The position numbers were made by a program, and so were the translations under genes. DNA of 64,000 nucleotides from Streptomyces sp. NRRL WC-3742 (GTDB taxonomy: Bacteria > Actinomycetota > Actinomycetes > Streptomycetales > Streptomycetaceae), in the NCBI RefSeq assembly GCF_000720635.1, contig NZ_JOCF01000039.1, positions 1 through 64,000 of the forward strand. The letters run 5' to 3'. Every line of letters begins with the position of its first letter. Position 1 is the stretch's first letter. The notes below the pieces were generated by a model. It searched no databases and was not told the DNA's origin. It saw only the letters and a program-made list of their open reading frames with translations. Below are positions 28,439 through 39,418 of the stretch, one piece after another.

Positions 28439-31400
28439 AGTATGTCCTCGTTCAAGTCGATCTCCATAAACGCGAGTTCGTCGTCGTCCAGGGCCAGCAG
28501 GGGCTCGTCCGCGGCGGCGGGCTCCTCGGGCCGGTCGGTGCCGTCGGGCCGGTGCGCCTCGGCGAGCTCGGCCAGGGCCGCGACGGTCCGGCCGGCGAAG
28601 ACGTCCTTCACGGCGAACACCAGGCCCTCGAGGTGCGCCCGGCTGACCACCTGGATCGCCCGGATGCTGTCCCCGCCGAGGGCGAAGAAGTCGTCGTTCG
28701 CACCCACCTGTTCCACGCCCAGGACCTCCGCGAAGACGGCGCACAGCGCCTCCTCGCCGGGGGTCCGGGCCGCGCGTGGCGCGGTGTCGGCTCCGCGCGG
28801 GGTGCCGGGGACGGCCGCCGGGGCCGGGAGTGCCGCGCCGGGTGCGGGCTCCAGCGGCGTGCCCAGGCGGGCCAGCGTGGTGTCGGGGGCGGTGGCGGCG
28901 AGGTGCAGCAGCGCGGTGAAGCGCTCGGTGAACGCGGCCACCTGGTCGCGGTCGAAGGCGGCGGGCAGGTAGTCCAGCCGCAGCTGCAGCCGCTCGCCCT
29001 CCGGCAGGACGGCCATGCTCAGCGGGTGGTGCCGGGCGTCGCGCGCCTCGGCGTGCACCACGCGGACCTTCTCCGTGTCCGTGGACGCTCCGGACCCGAT
29101 CGGGAAGTTCTCGAACAACAGCACCGTGTCGAACGCCTCGCCCACCAGCCCGGCGGCGCGGTGGATCTCCGCCACACCGAGGTGCTCGTGCGGCAGGAGT
29201 TCGGCGCGCTCGTCCTGGAGGGTGCGCAGCAGGGCGCCGAGGGTGGCGTCCGGGTGGAGCCGCACGCGCACCGGCACGGTGGTGAGGAACATGCCCACCA
29301 TCGACTCGATCCCGGGCACCTCCGCGGGCCGGCCGGCCGTGATCGCGCCGAACACCACGTCCGGGGAGCCGGTCAGCTCGCTGAGCAGCAGCGCCCAGCA
29401 GCCCTGCACCACGGTGTTGACGGTGAGGCCCGCGCCGCGGGAGGCGGCGTGGAGGCGGGCGGTGAGTTCCTCGTCGAGGTCGAGGTGCAGGGACTCCGGG
29501 AGGGAGACGGCCTCGGCGACGGCCGCCGGGGCGACCAGCGTCGGGCCGGGGAGATCGGCGAGCGCCGCCTTCCAGGCGTTGCGGGCGGCCTCGCGGTCGC
29601 GGGAGGCGAGCCAGGCGTAGTACGAGCGGTGCGGGGCGGGCCCGGCCGGCTCGGGCACGGTCCTGACCTCGGAAGCCTCGCTCTTCCCGTCCTTCTCGCC
29701 GTCTTCGGAGTACTCGGCGAGCAGGCCGAGCAGTTCCTCGACCAGGATCGGCATCGACCAGCCGTCGACCAGCAGGTGGTGGCAGGTCCACAGGAAGCGG
29801 AACTGCTCCGGCCCGGTCCTGATCAGGGTGAAGCGCAGCAGCGGCGACGCCGCCAGGTCGAACCGGCGGGTGCGCTCCTCCTCGGTCAGGCGCGCGGCCT
29901 CGGCCGCCCGCCCGGACTTCGGAAGGTGCGTCAGGTCGACCTCGTGCCACGGGAGTTCGGCGTCCGAGGGGATCAGCTGGACGGGATCGCCCGAGGCGCG
30001 GTGCAGGAAGACGGCCCGCAGCGCCGGGTGGCGCCGGAGCAGGGTCCGGCCTGCGGCCCGCAGCGCGGCGGGGTTCACCTCGCCCTCCAGGTCGGCGGCG
30101 ATCTGCAGGGTGTAGACGTCGACCGCGTCCGGATCGGCCTCGTGGTGGAACACCATCCCCCGCTGGAGCGGGGTGAGCGGCAGCACGTCCGAGAGCGCCT
30201 GGCCCGCGGTGAGCGCGGGGTTCGCCGAGGTCAGCGCGGCCTCGTACGTCTCGACCTCCTCCTGGTCGAGAGCGACCAGCGGGAAGTCGGACGGGGTGGC
30301 GCCGCCCGCCTCCGGGGAGAGGGCGTACTCGGTCAGGGCGCGCAGCGCGCGGAACCAGGCGTCGGCCAGCTCCGCGACGGACTCCCGGTCGAGGATGCCG
30401 TTGGCGAAGGTCCAGTTGGCGACCAGGTGCGGGCCGTCCGCCCGGTCCTCGGTAGCCGGGGTGAGTGCGAGGACGTGCTCCAGCGGCATGGCCGGCTGCA
30501 TGCCGGTGCCGACGATGCCGTCACCGGTGACCGGCGACCAGAGCACGTCCTCCCGGGCGTCGAACCGGCCCATGTAGTTGAAGCCGAGCTGCGGCCGCGG
30601 GTACGCGGAGAGCAGCCGTGCGGCCTGCGGGTTGAGGTGGCGCAGCAGGCCGTGGCCGATGCCGTGCTCGGGCACCTCCCGGACCTGCTCCTTGATCAGC
30701 TTGACCGCCCGGCCGAGCGCCTCCTCGGGGCGCGGGCCCGGGTCGAGCCGCACCGGGTGGATGCTGGTGAACCAGCCGACGGTGCGGGAGAGGTCCTGGC
30801 CGTCCGCGAGCTCCTCGCGGCCGTGGCCCTCCAGCTCGATCAGCGTGGCGCTCGACCCGTCGCCGCAGCGCTGGAGGCGCCACTCGGCGACGGCGACCGC
30901 GAGGGCGGTCAGCAGCACGTCGTTGATCTCGGCCCGCAGGGCCGCGGGGACGCTGGTCAGCAGCAGCCGGGTGACCTCGGGCGGGAGCTCGACGCGCAGG
31001 GTGTCGGCGGTGGCCTTCACGTCGCGCGCCGGGTCCAGCCGGCGGGGGCCGAGCAGCGGGTCGGCGCCGGTCAGGACGCGCTCCCACAGGGCCAGTTCGG
31101 CGCCGCGCACCTCGGTGCGGGCCTGCTCGGTGAGCAGCTTGGACCAGGCGCGGAAGGAGGTGCCGACGGGCTGCGGCTCGGGTCGGCGGCCCTGGGCGAG
31201 GGCGTCGCAGGCGGCGGCCAGGTCGGTCAGCAGGATGCGCCAGGACACCCCGTCCATCACCAGGTGGTGCGCGACCAGCAGCAGGATCTGCTCGCCCGGC
31301 TCCGCGGAGGGGCCGGGGATCAGGACGGCGCGGATCATCCGGGCCGCCGCCGGGTCGAGCCGGTTGCGGGCGGCCGCGGCCTGCCGGTCGATCAGCTGGA

Positions 31401-34400
31401 GCAGCGCCGACCGGTCCCCGGCGGGACGCTCGTCCGACAGGGCGAGGACCAGGCCCTCGTCGGCCGGGACGGCGCCGCGCGGGAGCACCTCCATCTGCCA
31501 CAGGCCGGGGGAGGGCTCGGTGAGCCGCGTCCGGAGGGCGTCGTGGTGGTCGATCAGGGCGTGCAGCGCGGTGGTGAGCCGTGCGGCGTCCAGTCCGGCG
31601 GGGACCCGGACGGCGATGTGCTGGCTGAAGCCGGCGGCGGGGCCGGTCGTCGAGCCGGTGTCCTCCTGGAGGCGGGCGGCGATGGGGGTCGTGTCGAGCA
31701 CGCCCACCGGCTCGATCTGCCCGCTCTGCCGGACGGACTGCCCGTCGGCGGGGCGGGCGACCTGGGCGAGGACGCGGGCCGTACGGCCCGTGAACACGTC
31801 GCGGGTGCTGAGCACCAGGCCCGCGCGGCGGGCCGCGCCGACCACCTCGATGGCGCGGATGCTGTCGCCGCCGAGGGCGAAGAAGTCGTCGTCCGCGCCG
31901 ACCCCGGGCAGGCCCAGGACCTCGGCGAACACCGCGCCCAGCGTCTGCTCCGCGTCGGTCTGCTGCGCGTCGGTCTGCGGCACGCGGGCCGCGGTGACCG
32001 GTCCGGCGGGTGCGCTCGCGGCCGGGGCGGCCGCACCGGGCTTGGGCAGCGCCTTGCGGTCGACCTTGCCGTTCGCGGTCAGGGGCAGCGCGTCCAGGAC
32101 GACCCACCAGCCCGGCACCATCCAGCCCGGCAGCACGGCGCCGACCCGGTCGCGCAACAGGTCCGCGTCGACCTCGCCCGGGGCGGCGGCCACGTAGCCG
32201 GCCAGCCCGGAGCCGTGCGCGACGACCACGGCGTCCAGGACGCCGGGCACCGCGCGGACGGCGGCCTCGATCTCGCCGAGCTCGACGCGGCGGCCGCGGA
32301 CCTTCACCTGGAAGTCGCGCCGTTCGACGAACTCCAGCTGCCCGTCCCGGCGCAGGACCACGCGGTCGCCGGTGCGGTACATCCGGGTGCCGCCGCCCGC
32401 GAACGGGTCGGCCGGGAACACGGAGGCCGTCCGGACCGGGTCGCCCACGTAACCGCGGCCCACGCCGACACCGCCGACCCACAGCTCCCCGGGCACGCCG
32501 ACGGGCATCGGGCGCAGCCCGTCCCCGAGGACGTACAGCCGGGTGCCGCGCACGGCGCGCCCGATCGGGATGCGGCCGGCGGCGGCGTCCTCGGCGGTGA
32601 CGAAGGCGTGCGTCACGTCGTCGGAGCACTCGGTCGGCCCGTAGGCGTTGACCATGCCGATCGACGGGAAGCGGGAGTACCAGCGGGCGACCAGGTCGGC
32701 GGGCAGGGCCTCGCCGGTGACCATCAGCTGACGCAGGCCCGGAAGGCGGGGGGAGTCCCCGCGGGCGTCCCACAGGTCGAGGGCGGCGCGCAGCAGGGAG
32801 GGCACGACCTCCAGCACGGCGACGCCCTCGTCGACGGCCAGGGCGAAGAGGGCGTCCGGGTCGGAGGCCGTCTCCGGGCTGGCGATGACGGTGCGACCGC
32901 CGACCAGCAGCGGGGACAGCAGCTGCCAGACGTGCACGTCGAAGGTGAGCGGGGCGTTGGCGACGACGCCCTCGCCCGGCTGCAGGGTCAGGTCGTCGAC
33001 CTTGGCCCACAGGTGGTTCAGCATGCCGGCCCGGTGCACCATGGCGCCCTTGGGGCGGCCGGTGGAGCCCGAGGTGAACATCACGTAGGCGAGGTCCTGG
33101 CCCGATCCGACGGGCAGGGGAACGGCCGGGCCCTCCGCCGCCCGGTCGTCCGACTCCAGTTCGAGCGGAAGGACGAGGACGTCCCCGGCCAGCTCGGCGG
33201 CCTCCCGGCCCTGCTCCTCGAAGCCCTGGCCGACGAGCAGCGCGCGGACCCCGGCGTCGCTCAGCAGCGAGGCCGTACGGGCGGCGGGCGCGGCGACCTC
33301 CAGCGGCAGCCAGGCGGCGCCCACCTCCTGGCTTGCCAGGATCGCGGCGACGTAGCCGGCGCCGGGGCGGGTCATCAGGGCGACCACGGTGTCCGGGCCG
33401 CAGCCCGCCTCGCGCAGCCGCTCGGCCACGCCCTCGATGCGGCGCTGCAGTTCGGCGTGGGTCAGCCGGCGGGTGCCGTCGACCACGGCGATCTCGTCGG
33501 GGGTACGGGCGGCAGCGGCCCTGATCAGGCCGATCGTGTCGCTCGTGTCGCTCGGTGCACGGTCACTGCGCGCCTCGTCGCCCCGCGCGTCGTTGCCCTG
33601 CGCCTGGGCCGACTGCGCCGCCTGGAGGTCGGGGGCGATGAGCATGCCGCTCGGCTCCCCGTCCAGGACCACGTCGACGCGGTCGACGACGGTCGACCCG
33701 GGGCAGCTCGCGAAGGCGGCGAGGAAGGCGCGGAACCGGGCGGCGTGCGCGGCCAGTTCGTCGCCGTCGTAGAGCTCGCTGTTGCCGTCCAGGTGCAGCT
33801 CGAGGGAGCCGTCGCCCAGGTTGAGGACGGTCAGGATCAGGTCGTTGACGATGCCGGTGGACAGGTTGACCACCTGGCCGCGGCACGGGCCGAAGTCCAG
33901 GACCGGGTCCTGGTCCAGGACGTTGACGAAGGGTCCGAACGGGCGGCGGTCGTCCGAGCGGAAGCCGAGGTCGCGGCGGATCTGCTCGCCGCGGTAGCGC
34001 TGGTGGCGCAGCGCGTTGGTCATCTCCTTCCAGGTGGCGCGGAGCAGCTCGTCGCGGGTGGCGCCGTGGCGCAGCGGTACGGCCAGCGGGAGGTAGTTGG
34101 CGACCATCCCGGGGATGCCGCGGGCGGCGGCGCCGACCCGGCCGGTGACGGGCAGGGTGAGCAGCGGCTCCTCCAGGCCCGTCATCCGCTGCACGTAGGC
34201 GGCCAGCGCGGCGGAGACCAGGACGGCGGGGGTGACCTTGGCGGCGACGGCGGCGGTGCGCAGCTGGTCCGCGGCGGCGGTGTCCAGCGACTCGGTGCGG
34301 CGCAGCGCGATCAGGCCGGGGGCGGGCTCGCGGGTGGAGAGGGAGGACGGCTCGGGCGATCCCGCGGTGAGGCGGTCGGTCCAGTAGGCGCGGTCCTTCG

Positions 34401-34986
34401 CGAGGCGGGGCGACTCGCGGTAGGCGGCCTCCGCGTCCAGGAGCAGCCGGAACGGCGGCAGCGCCGAGGAGGCGAGGCCCGCCTCGTCGCCGCCGTCCAC
34501 GAGGTGGCTGTAGATCGCCGCGAGGCGCGGGTGAACCAGGCTACGGCTGTAGCCGTCGCACAGGATGTGGTGTCCGCACAGGTAGAGCCGGTGGTGCTCG
34601 GGGCCGAGGCGCAGCAGCGCGTTGCGCGTCAGCGGCGGCTCGGCGGCCTTCATCGGCAGGTCCAGGTCACGGAGCATCCACGCCTCGGAGGCGGCCACCG
34701 GGTCGGCCTCGGCGGAGAGGTCGACCCGCGTGAGCAGGTCGTCCTCCACCGGGGCGACGACCTGGCGGGGCACCCCGTCGTGCTCGCTGAAGCGCACCCG
34801 CAGGCCCTCGGCCTCCATCGCCATCCGGCGCAGGGCGCGCTCCAGCAGGGCGGGGTCGAGCGGGCCGTGCAGGTCGATGTAGTCGCCCTGGGCGTAGCCG
34901 AGCGGCCCGGTCGCGAACTGCTCGTCGTACCAGACCTCGGACTGGGCGCCGGTGAGCGGCAGGTGGATGCCAGGGGACACGGTCAT
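28435..34986 (-). CDS. NRPS 1: C-A-T-E-C-T (second module lacks an A domain)
   Basis: A 2183-aa synthetase. The first C domain (HHILCDG near residue 139) is at the N-terminus, as in lipoinitiating starter C domains. A spans about 480-985, T about 1000-1080 (LGGDS), E about 1090-1530 (HHLVMDG, and FNYMGRFD near 1472). The second C has HHLLVDG near 1739 and leads, after only about 65 linker residues, into a T domain (LGGDS near 2099), with no A domain between. The A pocket reads by eye D-V-W-E-M-T-A-D-D; the acidic residues would suit a diamino acid such as Dap. The first residue should be D-configured. Acyl substrate: probably the type II PKS chain. It is coupled (ATGA) to the upstream SbnA-like gene. 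Confidence 0.93.
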   Translation of the reverse strand: MTVSPGIHLPLTGAQSEVWYDEQFATGPLGYAQGDYIDLHGPLDPALLERALRRMAMEAEGLRVRFSEHDGVPRQVVAPVEDDLLTRVDLSAEADPVAASEAWMLRDLDLPMKAAEPPLTRNALLRLGPEHHRLYLCGHHILCDGYSRSLVHPRLAAIYSHLVDGGDEAGLASSALPPFRLLLDAEAAYRESPRLAKDRAYWTDRLTAGSPEPSSLSTREPAPGLIALRRTESLDTAAADQLRTAAVAAKVTPAVLVSAALAAYVQRMTGLEEPLLTLPVTGRVGAAARGIPGMVANYLPLAVPLRHGATRDELLRATWKEMTNALRHQRYRGEQIRRDLGFRSDDRRPFGPFVNVLDQDPVLDFGPCRGQVVNLSTGIVNDLILTVLNLGDGSLELHLDGNSELYDGDELAAHAARFRAFLAAFASCPGSTVVDRVDVVLDGEPSGMLIAPDLQAAQSAQAQGNDARGDEARSDRAPSDTSDTIGLIRAAAARTPDEIAVVDGTRRLTHAELQRRIEGVAERLREAGCGPDTVVALMTRPGAGYVAAILASQEVGAAWLPLEVAAPAARTASLLSDAGVRALLVGQGFEEQGREAAELAGDVLVLPLELESDDRAAEGPAVPLPVGSGQDLAYVMFTSGSTGRPKGAMVHRAGMLNHLWAKVDDLTLQPGEGVVANAPLTFDVHVWQLLSPLLVGGRTVIASPETASDPDALFALAVDEGVAVLEVVPSLLRAALDLWDARGDSPRLPGLRQLMVTGEALPADLVARWYSRFPSIGMVNAYGPTECSDDVTHAFVTAEDAAAGRIPIGRAVRGTRLYVLGDGLRPMPVGVPGELWVGGVGVGRGYVGDPVRTASVFPADPFAGGGTRMYRTGDRVVLRRDGQLEFVERRDFQVKVRGRRVELGEIEAAVRAVPGVLDAVVVAHGSGLAGYVAAAPGEVDADLLRDRVGAVLPGWMVPGWWVVLDALPLTANGKVDRKALPKPGAAAPAASAPAGPVTAARVPQTDAQQTDAEQTLGAVFAEVLGLPGVGADDDFFALGGDSIRAIEVVGAARRAGLVLSTRDVFTGRTARVLAQVARPADGQSVRQSGQIEPVGVLDTTPIAARLQEDTGSTTGPAAGFSQHIAVRVPAGLDAARLTTALHALIDHHDALRTRLTEPSPGLWQMEVLPRGAVPADEGLVLALSDERPAGDRSALLQLIDRQAAAARNRLDPAAARMIRAVLIPGPSAEPGEQILLLVAHHLVMDGVSWRILLTDLAAACDALAQGRRPEPQPVGTSFRAWSKLLTEQARTEVRGAELALWERVLTGADPLLGPRRLDPARDVKATADTLRVELPPEVTRLLLTSVPAALRAEINDVLLTALAVAVAEWRLQRCGDGSSATLIELEGHGREELADGQDLSRTVGWFTSIHPVRLDPGPRPEEALGRAVKLIKEQVREVPEHGIGHGLLRHLNPQAARLLSAYPRPQLGFNYMGRFDAREDVLWSPVTGDGIVGTGMQPAMPLEHVLALTPATEDRADGPHLVANWTFANGILDRESVAELADAWFRALRALTEYALSPEAGGATPSDFPLVALDQEEVETYEAALTSANPALTAGQALSDVLPLTPLQRGMVFHHEADPDAVDVYTLQIAADLEGEVNPAALRAAGRTLLRRHPALRAVFLHRASGDPVQLIPSDAELPWHEVDLTHLPKSGRAAEAARLTEEERTRRFDLAASPLLRFTLIRTGPEQFRFLWTCHHLLVDGWSMPILVEELLGLLAEYSEDGEKDGKSEASEVRTVPEPAGPAPHRSYYAWLASRDREAARNAWKAALADLPGPTLVAPAAVAEAVSLPESLHLDLDEELTARLHAASRGAGLTVNTVVQGCWALLLSELTGSPDVVFGAITAGRPAEVPGIESMVGMFLTTVPVRVRLHPDATLGALLRTLQDERAELLPHEHLGVAEIHRAAGLVGEAFDTVLLFENFPIGSGASTDTEKVRVVHAEARDARHHPLSMAVLPEGERLQLRLDYLPAAFDRDQVAAFTERFTALLHLAATAPDTTLARLGTPLEPAPGAALPAPAAVPGTPRGADTAPRAARTPGEEALCAVFAEVLGVEQVGANDDFFALGGDSIRAIQVVSRAHLEGLVFAVKDVFAGRTVAALAELAEAHRPDGTDRPEEPAAADEPLLALDDDELAFMEIDLNEDIL

Positions 34987-35975
34987 CGAGCTGATCGCCC
35001 TTCGTTCCGCTCCTCGCCGACGGCCAGCGCCGTGTCGCCGAAGGTGTCGCGGACCCAGTTGTCGTCGTACAGGGTGTCGAGATAGCGCTCGCCCAGGTCG
35101 GGGGCGATGGTGACGGCCGTGGTGCTGCGGTCGGCGCAGTTCTCCTGCATCCAGGCCAGGGCACCGGCGACGGCCGTACCGGTCGATCCGCCGAAGTGGT
35201 AGCCGTTGGCGGCCAGTTGGCGGCAGATCCGCACCGTGTCCTGCTCCTGGATGTGGACGACGGTGTCGACGTAGGACTCGTCCAGGAGACCGGGGCGGAT
35301 GCTGGTGCCGAGCCCGGGGATGTGCCGCGGGCCGGGGACGCCGCCGAAGGTGACGGAGCCGACGGAGTCGACGGCGACGACCTTGACGCCGGGGCGGTGC
35401 TCCTGGAAGTAGCGGGCGCAGCCCATGAGGGTGCCGGTGGTGCCGGCGCCGATCACCAGGACGTCGAGCTCGGGGAACTTGGAGGCGATGGCGGGCCCGG
35501 TGGTGCTGTAGTGGGCCATCCAGTTCCCCGGCGCCTCGTACTGGTTGAGCCAGACGACCTTCTCGTCGGCGGCGCACATCTCCTGCACGTAGCGGATGCG
35601 GGCACCGAGGAAGCCGTCGACGGGGTGCGGCTCGGTGATGGTGTGGACCTCGGCGCCGAACGCCTGCATGGTGCGGCGGGTGGCCGCGTTGCAGCGGGAG
35701 TCCGTCACGCAGACGAAGCGGTAACCGCGGTTGGCGGCCAGCATGCTGAGCGCGACGCCCATGTTCCCCGAGGAGGACTCGACCAGGGTCGAGCCGGGGC
35801 CCAGGACCCCGGCGGCTTCAGCCTGGGCCACGATCTCGCGGGCGGCCTTCAGCTTGATCGATCCGGCGAAGTTGAACCCCTCCACCTTCAGGTAGAGGTG
35901 TCTTGCGAAGATCGGATGCAGATCGACGAACAGATCGCTGACGTCGAATTCGTGCGGCGCAGATATGACAGGCAT
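34983..35975 (-). CDS. PLP-dependent SbnA-like synthase (2,3-diaminopropionate pathway)
   Basis: A 330-aa member of the cysteine synthase fold II family. The PLP lysine lies in FAGSIKLKAA; ESSSGNMGVAL binds substrate carboxylate, and GAGTTGTLMG the PLP phosphate. SbnA homologues condense O-phosphoserine with glutamate to give ACEGA, which SbnB converts to L-Dap. ATG 35975 was chosen because GGGAGC lies upstream; longer frames extend into the promoter. It heads the NRPS-MbtH-DrrAB operon, suggesting its product is an NRPS substrate. Confidence 0.87.
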   Translation of the reverse strand: MPVISAPHEFDVSDLFVDLHPIFARHLYLKVEGFNFAGSIKLKAAREIVAQAEAAGVLGPGSTLVESSSGNMGVALSMLAANRGYRFVCVTDSRCNAATRRTMQAFGAEVHTITEPHPVDGFLGARIRYVQEMCAADEKVVWLNQYEAPGNWMAHYSTTGPAIASKFPELDVLVIGAGTTGTLMGCARYFQEHRPGVKVVAVDSVGSVTFGGVPGPRHIPGLGTSIRPGLLDESYVDTVVHIQEQDTVRICRQLAANGYHFGGSTGTAVAGALAWMQENCADRSTTAVTIAPDLGERYLDTLYDDNWVRDTFGDTALAVGEERNEGRSAR

Positions 35976-36023
35976 TGCGAAGCTCCCGGCCGTCGGCGGT
36001 ACGTCGTGACGTCGACAGCTAGA

Positions 36024-36099
36024 AGGTTCCATCGCGGCTCTGACTGGGCGCTGACACGTTGCTGACGTGATGGCGGCCTTCGCTGACACCATGCTGACG
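36024..36099 (-). promoter_or_regulatory. SARP-type repeat array and -10 of the NRPS operon
   Basis: Reading the minus strand, CGTCAGC (36099-36093), TGTCAGC (36088-36082), CGTCAGC (36067-36061), TGTCAGC (36056-36050) and AGTCAGA (36045-36039) are spaced 11, 21, 11 and 11 bp. Nine nt beyond is GAACCT (36029-36024), a plausible -10. This gives a leader of about 40 nt before the SbnA-like ATG. The region is shared with the divergent SARP1 gene. Confidence 0.72.
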
Positions 36100-36208
36100 C
36101 GACGGAGCCGAGGAGGCTCCGCTCCTTCGCTGGATGTACTGTTCGGGCGTCAGGACACCCTTGGATTCGGCACCTCGACGGGCGCCGCCGGGACTCGGGG
36201 GGAATGCC

Positions 36209-36973
36209 GTGCACATCACGATGCTGGGACCGCTGCGGGCCAGGAGCGGAACGGAAACCGCCGCTCTGGGTGCGAAGAAGGCCCGCATGGCGCTGACCGT
36301 ACTGGCCCTGCGTGCAGGCCAGGTGGTCGGTTTCGACGAACTCATCGACGAGCTGTGGGGCGAGGCCCCGCTCAAGAACACGCGCAACTCGCTCCAGGGC
36401 ATCGTCGCCCGGATGCGCAGGTCGCTCGGGCGCATCGGACTGGACGGCACCGACCGGGGCGTGGTGCGCACGGTCGGCAACGGCTACGTCCTGGGCATGC
36501 CCGCGGACCGGCTCGACGCCAACCGCTTCCTGCAGCAGGCGAGGGAGGGTCGCGACCTGATCGGGCACTCGCCGCGGAAGGCCGCCGAACTGCTGCGCGG
36601 CGCACTGGCCATGTGGTACGGGCCGGCGCTGGTGGACATCGCGGACGGGCAGCGCTGCCGCGCGGCCGCGCTCCGCCTCGACGAACAGCGCAGGATCGTC
36701 CAGGAGGACCTGATCGCCGCCCAGTTGGAGGCCGGCGAGGCCGGGGCGGTCGTACCGGAACTGAAGCAGCTGCACGCCGAGCACCCCGAACGGGAGCGGC
36801 TCAGCGAGCAGTTGATGATCGCGCTCTACCGGACGGGCCGGCAGTACGAGGCGATCGACACCTTCCACCGCACGCGCCGGCGGCTCGACGCCGAGATGGG
36901 GCTGCTGCCCAGCCTCCACCTGCAGCGGCTCTACCAGGCGATCATCACCCAGGACGCCTCGCTGTCGCACTGA
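36209..36973 (+). CDS. SARP-family transcriptional activator 1
   Basis: A 254-aa Streptomyces antibiotic regulatory protein of minimal length. The N-terminal winged-helix (OmpR-like, about 1-95) includes FDELIDELWGEAPLKN, and the C-terminal bacterial transcriptional activator domain (about 100-250) follows. It lacks the NB-ARC/TPR extension of AfsR. GTG 36209 is chosen because GGGGGGA lies 6-13 nt upstream. It is divergent from the NRPS operon across the repeat array. It likely activates the cluster by binding the NGTCAGY repeats; which SARP binds which site is unknown. Confidence 0.92.
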   Translation: MHITMLGPLRARSGTETAALGAKKARMALTVLALRAGQVVGFDELIDELWGEAPLKNTRNSLQGIVARMRRSLGRIGLDGTDRGVVRTVGNGYVLGMPADRLDANRFLQQAREGRDLIGHSPRKAAELLRGALAMWYGPALVDIADGQRCRAAALRLDEQRRIVQEDLIAAQLEAGEAGAVVPELKQLHAEHPERERLSEQLMIALYRTGRQYEAIDTFHRTRRRLDAEMGLLPSLHLQRLYQAIITQDASLSH

Positions 36974-37004
36974 GGGAACACGCTGACGGCAAACGCTGAC
37001 GCAG

Positions 37005-37049
37005 AGCACGTGGGGCGGGTACCGAGTCCCGGTACCCGCCCCACGTGCT
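37005..37049. terminator. Strong bidirectional terminator between SARP1 and MMPL1
   Basis: A 20-bp perfect stem (37005-37024 with 37030-37049) and 5-nt loop lie between the convergent stops of SARP1 and MMPL1. Confidence 0.85.
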
Positions 37050-37061
37050 GTTCCAGAGGTG

Positions 37062-39269
37062 TCAGACCGCTTCGCCCGCGACCACCGGGGACTTGACGCC
37101 GCCCGCCTCGCCCGCGACCGCACCGGTCGTCGCCTCGGAATTGGTGTGCAGCTTGGACGGCCACCAGACCCACCGGCCCAGCAGGGCGATCACCGAGGGC
37201 AGGACCACGATCCGGATCAGCGTCGCGTCCAGCAGCACGGCGCAGGCCATGCCGACACCCAGCTGCTTCATCTCGATGAAGGTCAGCGAGGCGAACAGGG
37301 CGAACACCGAGATCATCACCAGGGCGGCGCCGGTGACCACGCCGGCGGAGCGGGTGATGCCCTGCTCGACGGCCTCACGGACGGACAGCCCGTTCTGGGC
37401 CGCCTCGCGGATCCGGCCGACGACGAACACGTGGTAGTCCATCGACAGCCCGAGCAGGATGACGAACAGTGTCAGCGGCAGCCACGCCACCACCTTGCCC
37501 GTCGAGTGGAAGTCCAGGATCTTGTCGGCCCAGGTGTGCTGGAAGACCAGCTCCAGCACACCGAACGAGGCGCCGGCGGAGAGCACGTTGAGCACGACCG
37601 TGACCAGGGCCAGCACGATCGACCGGAAGGACAGCGCCGTGACCACGAAGGTCAGGGCCAGGGCGAACCCGAGGACCCAGGGCATCTTGTCGACCACCTG
37701 GGCGCGGTAGTCCACGTCGTAGGCCACGTCGCTGCCGCCGACCGCCCACTTCACGCCGGGCACCTTGCCCACGGTGGCGGGCACGAGGTCGGTGCGCAGC
37801 CGGCTCAGGGACTCCCGGGCCTCCGCGGAACCGCTGGTGAGCTGGGTGCCGATGGAGACGGCGGCGTACTGGCCGTCGTGCGAGGTGTTGACCTCGGGCG
37901 GCGGGGTGGAGGTGAACAGCGGGTCGTGGGAGGCGCGCTCCACCAGGGTGGCGATCGCGGTGCGCAGCTCAGCGGCGCCCTCGGCCGGCACCTGGGCCAC
38001 GACCAGCTGGGTGTTGGACTGGATCGGGAAGAACTGCGTCAACCGCGCCTCGGCCTGCATGGCGGGCATGTCCCTCGGCAGGTCGTCCACGCCGGTGGCC
38101 TTCAGCTGCAGGTGCATGGCGGGGACCGCCAGCGCCACCAGCGCGACGGCGGACAGCAGCAGGCTGATCGCCGGGTGCTTCAGCGCCGGACGGAGCAGGG
38201 CGGACCACACCCGCCCGTTGCTGCGGCCCTGCAGGCGCCAGATCAGCGGCACCCGCGGCCGCTCCAGCGCCCGGCCGAAGATGATCAGCATGGCCGGAAG
38301 CACGGAGAGCGAGGCGGACATCGCGATGGCCACCACCAGGATGCTGCCGGTCGCCATGGCCGTGAAGGCCAGGTTCCCGCCCAGGTAGAGCGCCGCCATG
38401 GAGAGGATCACGACGGTGCCGGAGACCACCACGGAGTGGCCGGAGGTGGCGGCGGCCACCTCCACGGCGTCGATCTTGCCGAGCCCGCGGGCCCGCTCCT
38501 CGCGGTAGCGCTTGAGGTAGAACAGCGAGTAGTCGACGCCCACGGCCATGCCCATCAGGACGATGAGCTGGCTCACCGCGCCCGGGTCCGGGACGAGCTG
38601 CGAGGCGGCGCCCCAGAGGCCGAGGCCGGCGAGGACGGCGGACAGGCCGAGCACCACGGGGACGCCGGCGGCGACGATGGCGCCGCAGACGAACATCATC
38701 ACGATGAGGGTGACGGGGAAGCTCAGCAGGGTCGCCTTCCCCACCTGCTCGTCCAGCAAGGTGTTGAGGGCGGCCTTGATGGTGTCGGGGCCGACCAGTT
38801 CGACCCGTACCGAGGGGTTGGCGTCCTGCGCGGTCTTCACCGCGTCGAGCAGCGGCTGCACCCGGTCCGGGGCGGTGTCCTGCTCGCCCTTCATGACCAC
38901 CGGCACCAGCACCGCCTGGCCGTTGGCCGACGGCACCAGGTCACCGATCGAGGCCACGTCGGCGACGCCCTTGAGGCGGCCCGTGGCGTCCGTGGCGGCG
39001 CGCTCGGCGGCCTGCTTGTCGAGGTCGCCGTGGAGGGAGGTCACCAGCAGTGCCTCGGTGGGCGGCTGCGTCAGGCCGCCGGCCTTGGCGAGCGCGGTGG
39101 CCTGCGCGGACTGGCCGATCGCCAGGTCCGTGTTGGTGGCGGCCTTCGTGCCGGTCTTGCCTCCGACGGTGAGCGCGAGCCCGACGAAGAGGACCCAGAT
39201 CACCACGGCCCACCACGGGTGCCTGGCGCTCCACCGCGCCATTCTCGTCAGTACGTTCTGGTTAGCCAC
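37062..39269 (-). CDS. MMPL/RND-family exporter 1
   Basis: A 735-aa transporter of the MmpL/RND superfamily. It starts with WSARHPWWAVVIWVLF; two halves each hold an extracytoplasmic domain and a TM bundle. Motifs include GMAVGVDYSLFYLKRYREE and GLSMDYHVFVVGRIRE, carrying the Asp-Tyr pairs used for proton coupling. GTG 39269 follows AGGAG. Such transporters export lipids and acylated peptides, fitting a lipopeptide product. It is a paralogue of the protein at 44336-46564. It lies 150 bp downstream of the PPTase gene and may share its transcript. Confidence 0.93.
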   Translation of the reverse strand: MANQNVLTRMARWSARHPWWAVVIWVLFVGLALTVGGKTGTKAATNTDLAIGQSAQATALAKAGGLTQPPTEALLVTSLHGDLDKQAAERAATDATGRLKGVADVASIGDLVPSANGQAVLVPVVMKGEQDTAPDRVQPLLDAVKTAQDANPSVRVELVGPDTIKAALNTLLDEQVGKATLLSFPVTLIVMMFVCGAIVAAGVPVVLGLSAVLAGLGLWGAASQLVPDPGAVSQLIVLMGMAVGVDYSLFYLKRYREERARGLGKIDAVEVAAATSGHSVVVSGTVVILSMAALYLGGNLAFTAMATGSILVVAIAMSASLSVLPAMLIIFGRALERPRVPLIWRLQGRSNGRVWSALLRPALKHPAISLLLSAVALVALAVPAMHLQLKATGVDDLPRDMPAMQAEARLTQFFPIQSNTQLVVAQVPAEGAAELRTAIATLVERASHDPLFTSTPPPEVNTSHDGQYAAVSIGTQLTSGSAEARESLSRLRTDLVPATVGKVPGVKWAVGGSDVAYDVDYRAQVVDKMPWVLGFALALTFVVTALSFRSIVLALVTVVLNVLSAGASFGVLELVFQHTWADKILDFHSTGKVVAWLPLTLFVILLGLSMDYHVFVVGRIREAAQNGLSVREAVEQGITRSAGVVTGAALVMISVFALFASLTFIEMKQLGVGMACAVLLDATLIRIVVLPSVIALLGRWVWWPSKLHTNSEATTGAVAGEAGGVKSPVVAGEAV

Positions 39270-39418
39270 GTCCGCTCCTAATTTCTCGCGGGCTTCCGCG
39301 AAAGCGACCTGCATCATCTGGGCGGTGGAGAAGCAAGACGAGTCCAGGTGCTCCAAGTGCCGGCCCGCGATGGGCATCCCGGCACCCGCCTTCGGAACTT
39401 CACGCTATCGATCGGCAG

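Noticed and set aside
21272..28972. Very long open frames on the strand opposite the NRPS genes
   Set aside because: They are artefacts of high GC third positions. The minus-strand frames carry the full set of C, A, T, E and TE motifs, while the opposite frames encode low-complexity Arg/Gly/Asp/Val-rich peptides with no domain.
36982..37001. Pair of GCTGACG heptamers after SARP1
   Set aside because: Spacing is 13 bp, not 11, and the pair lies between a stop codon and a terminator with no gene start downstream on either strand. Probably chance or a decayed site.
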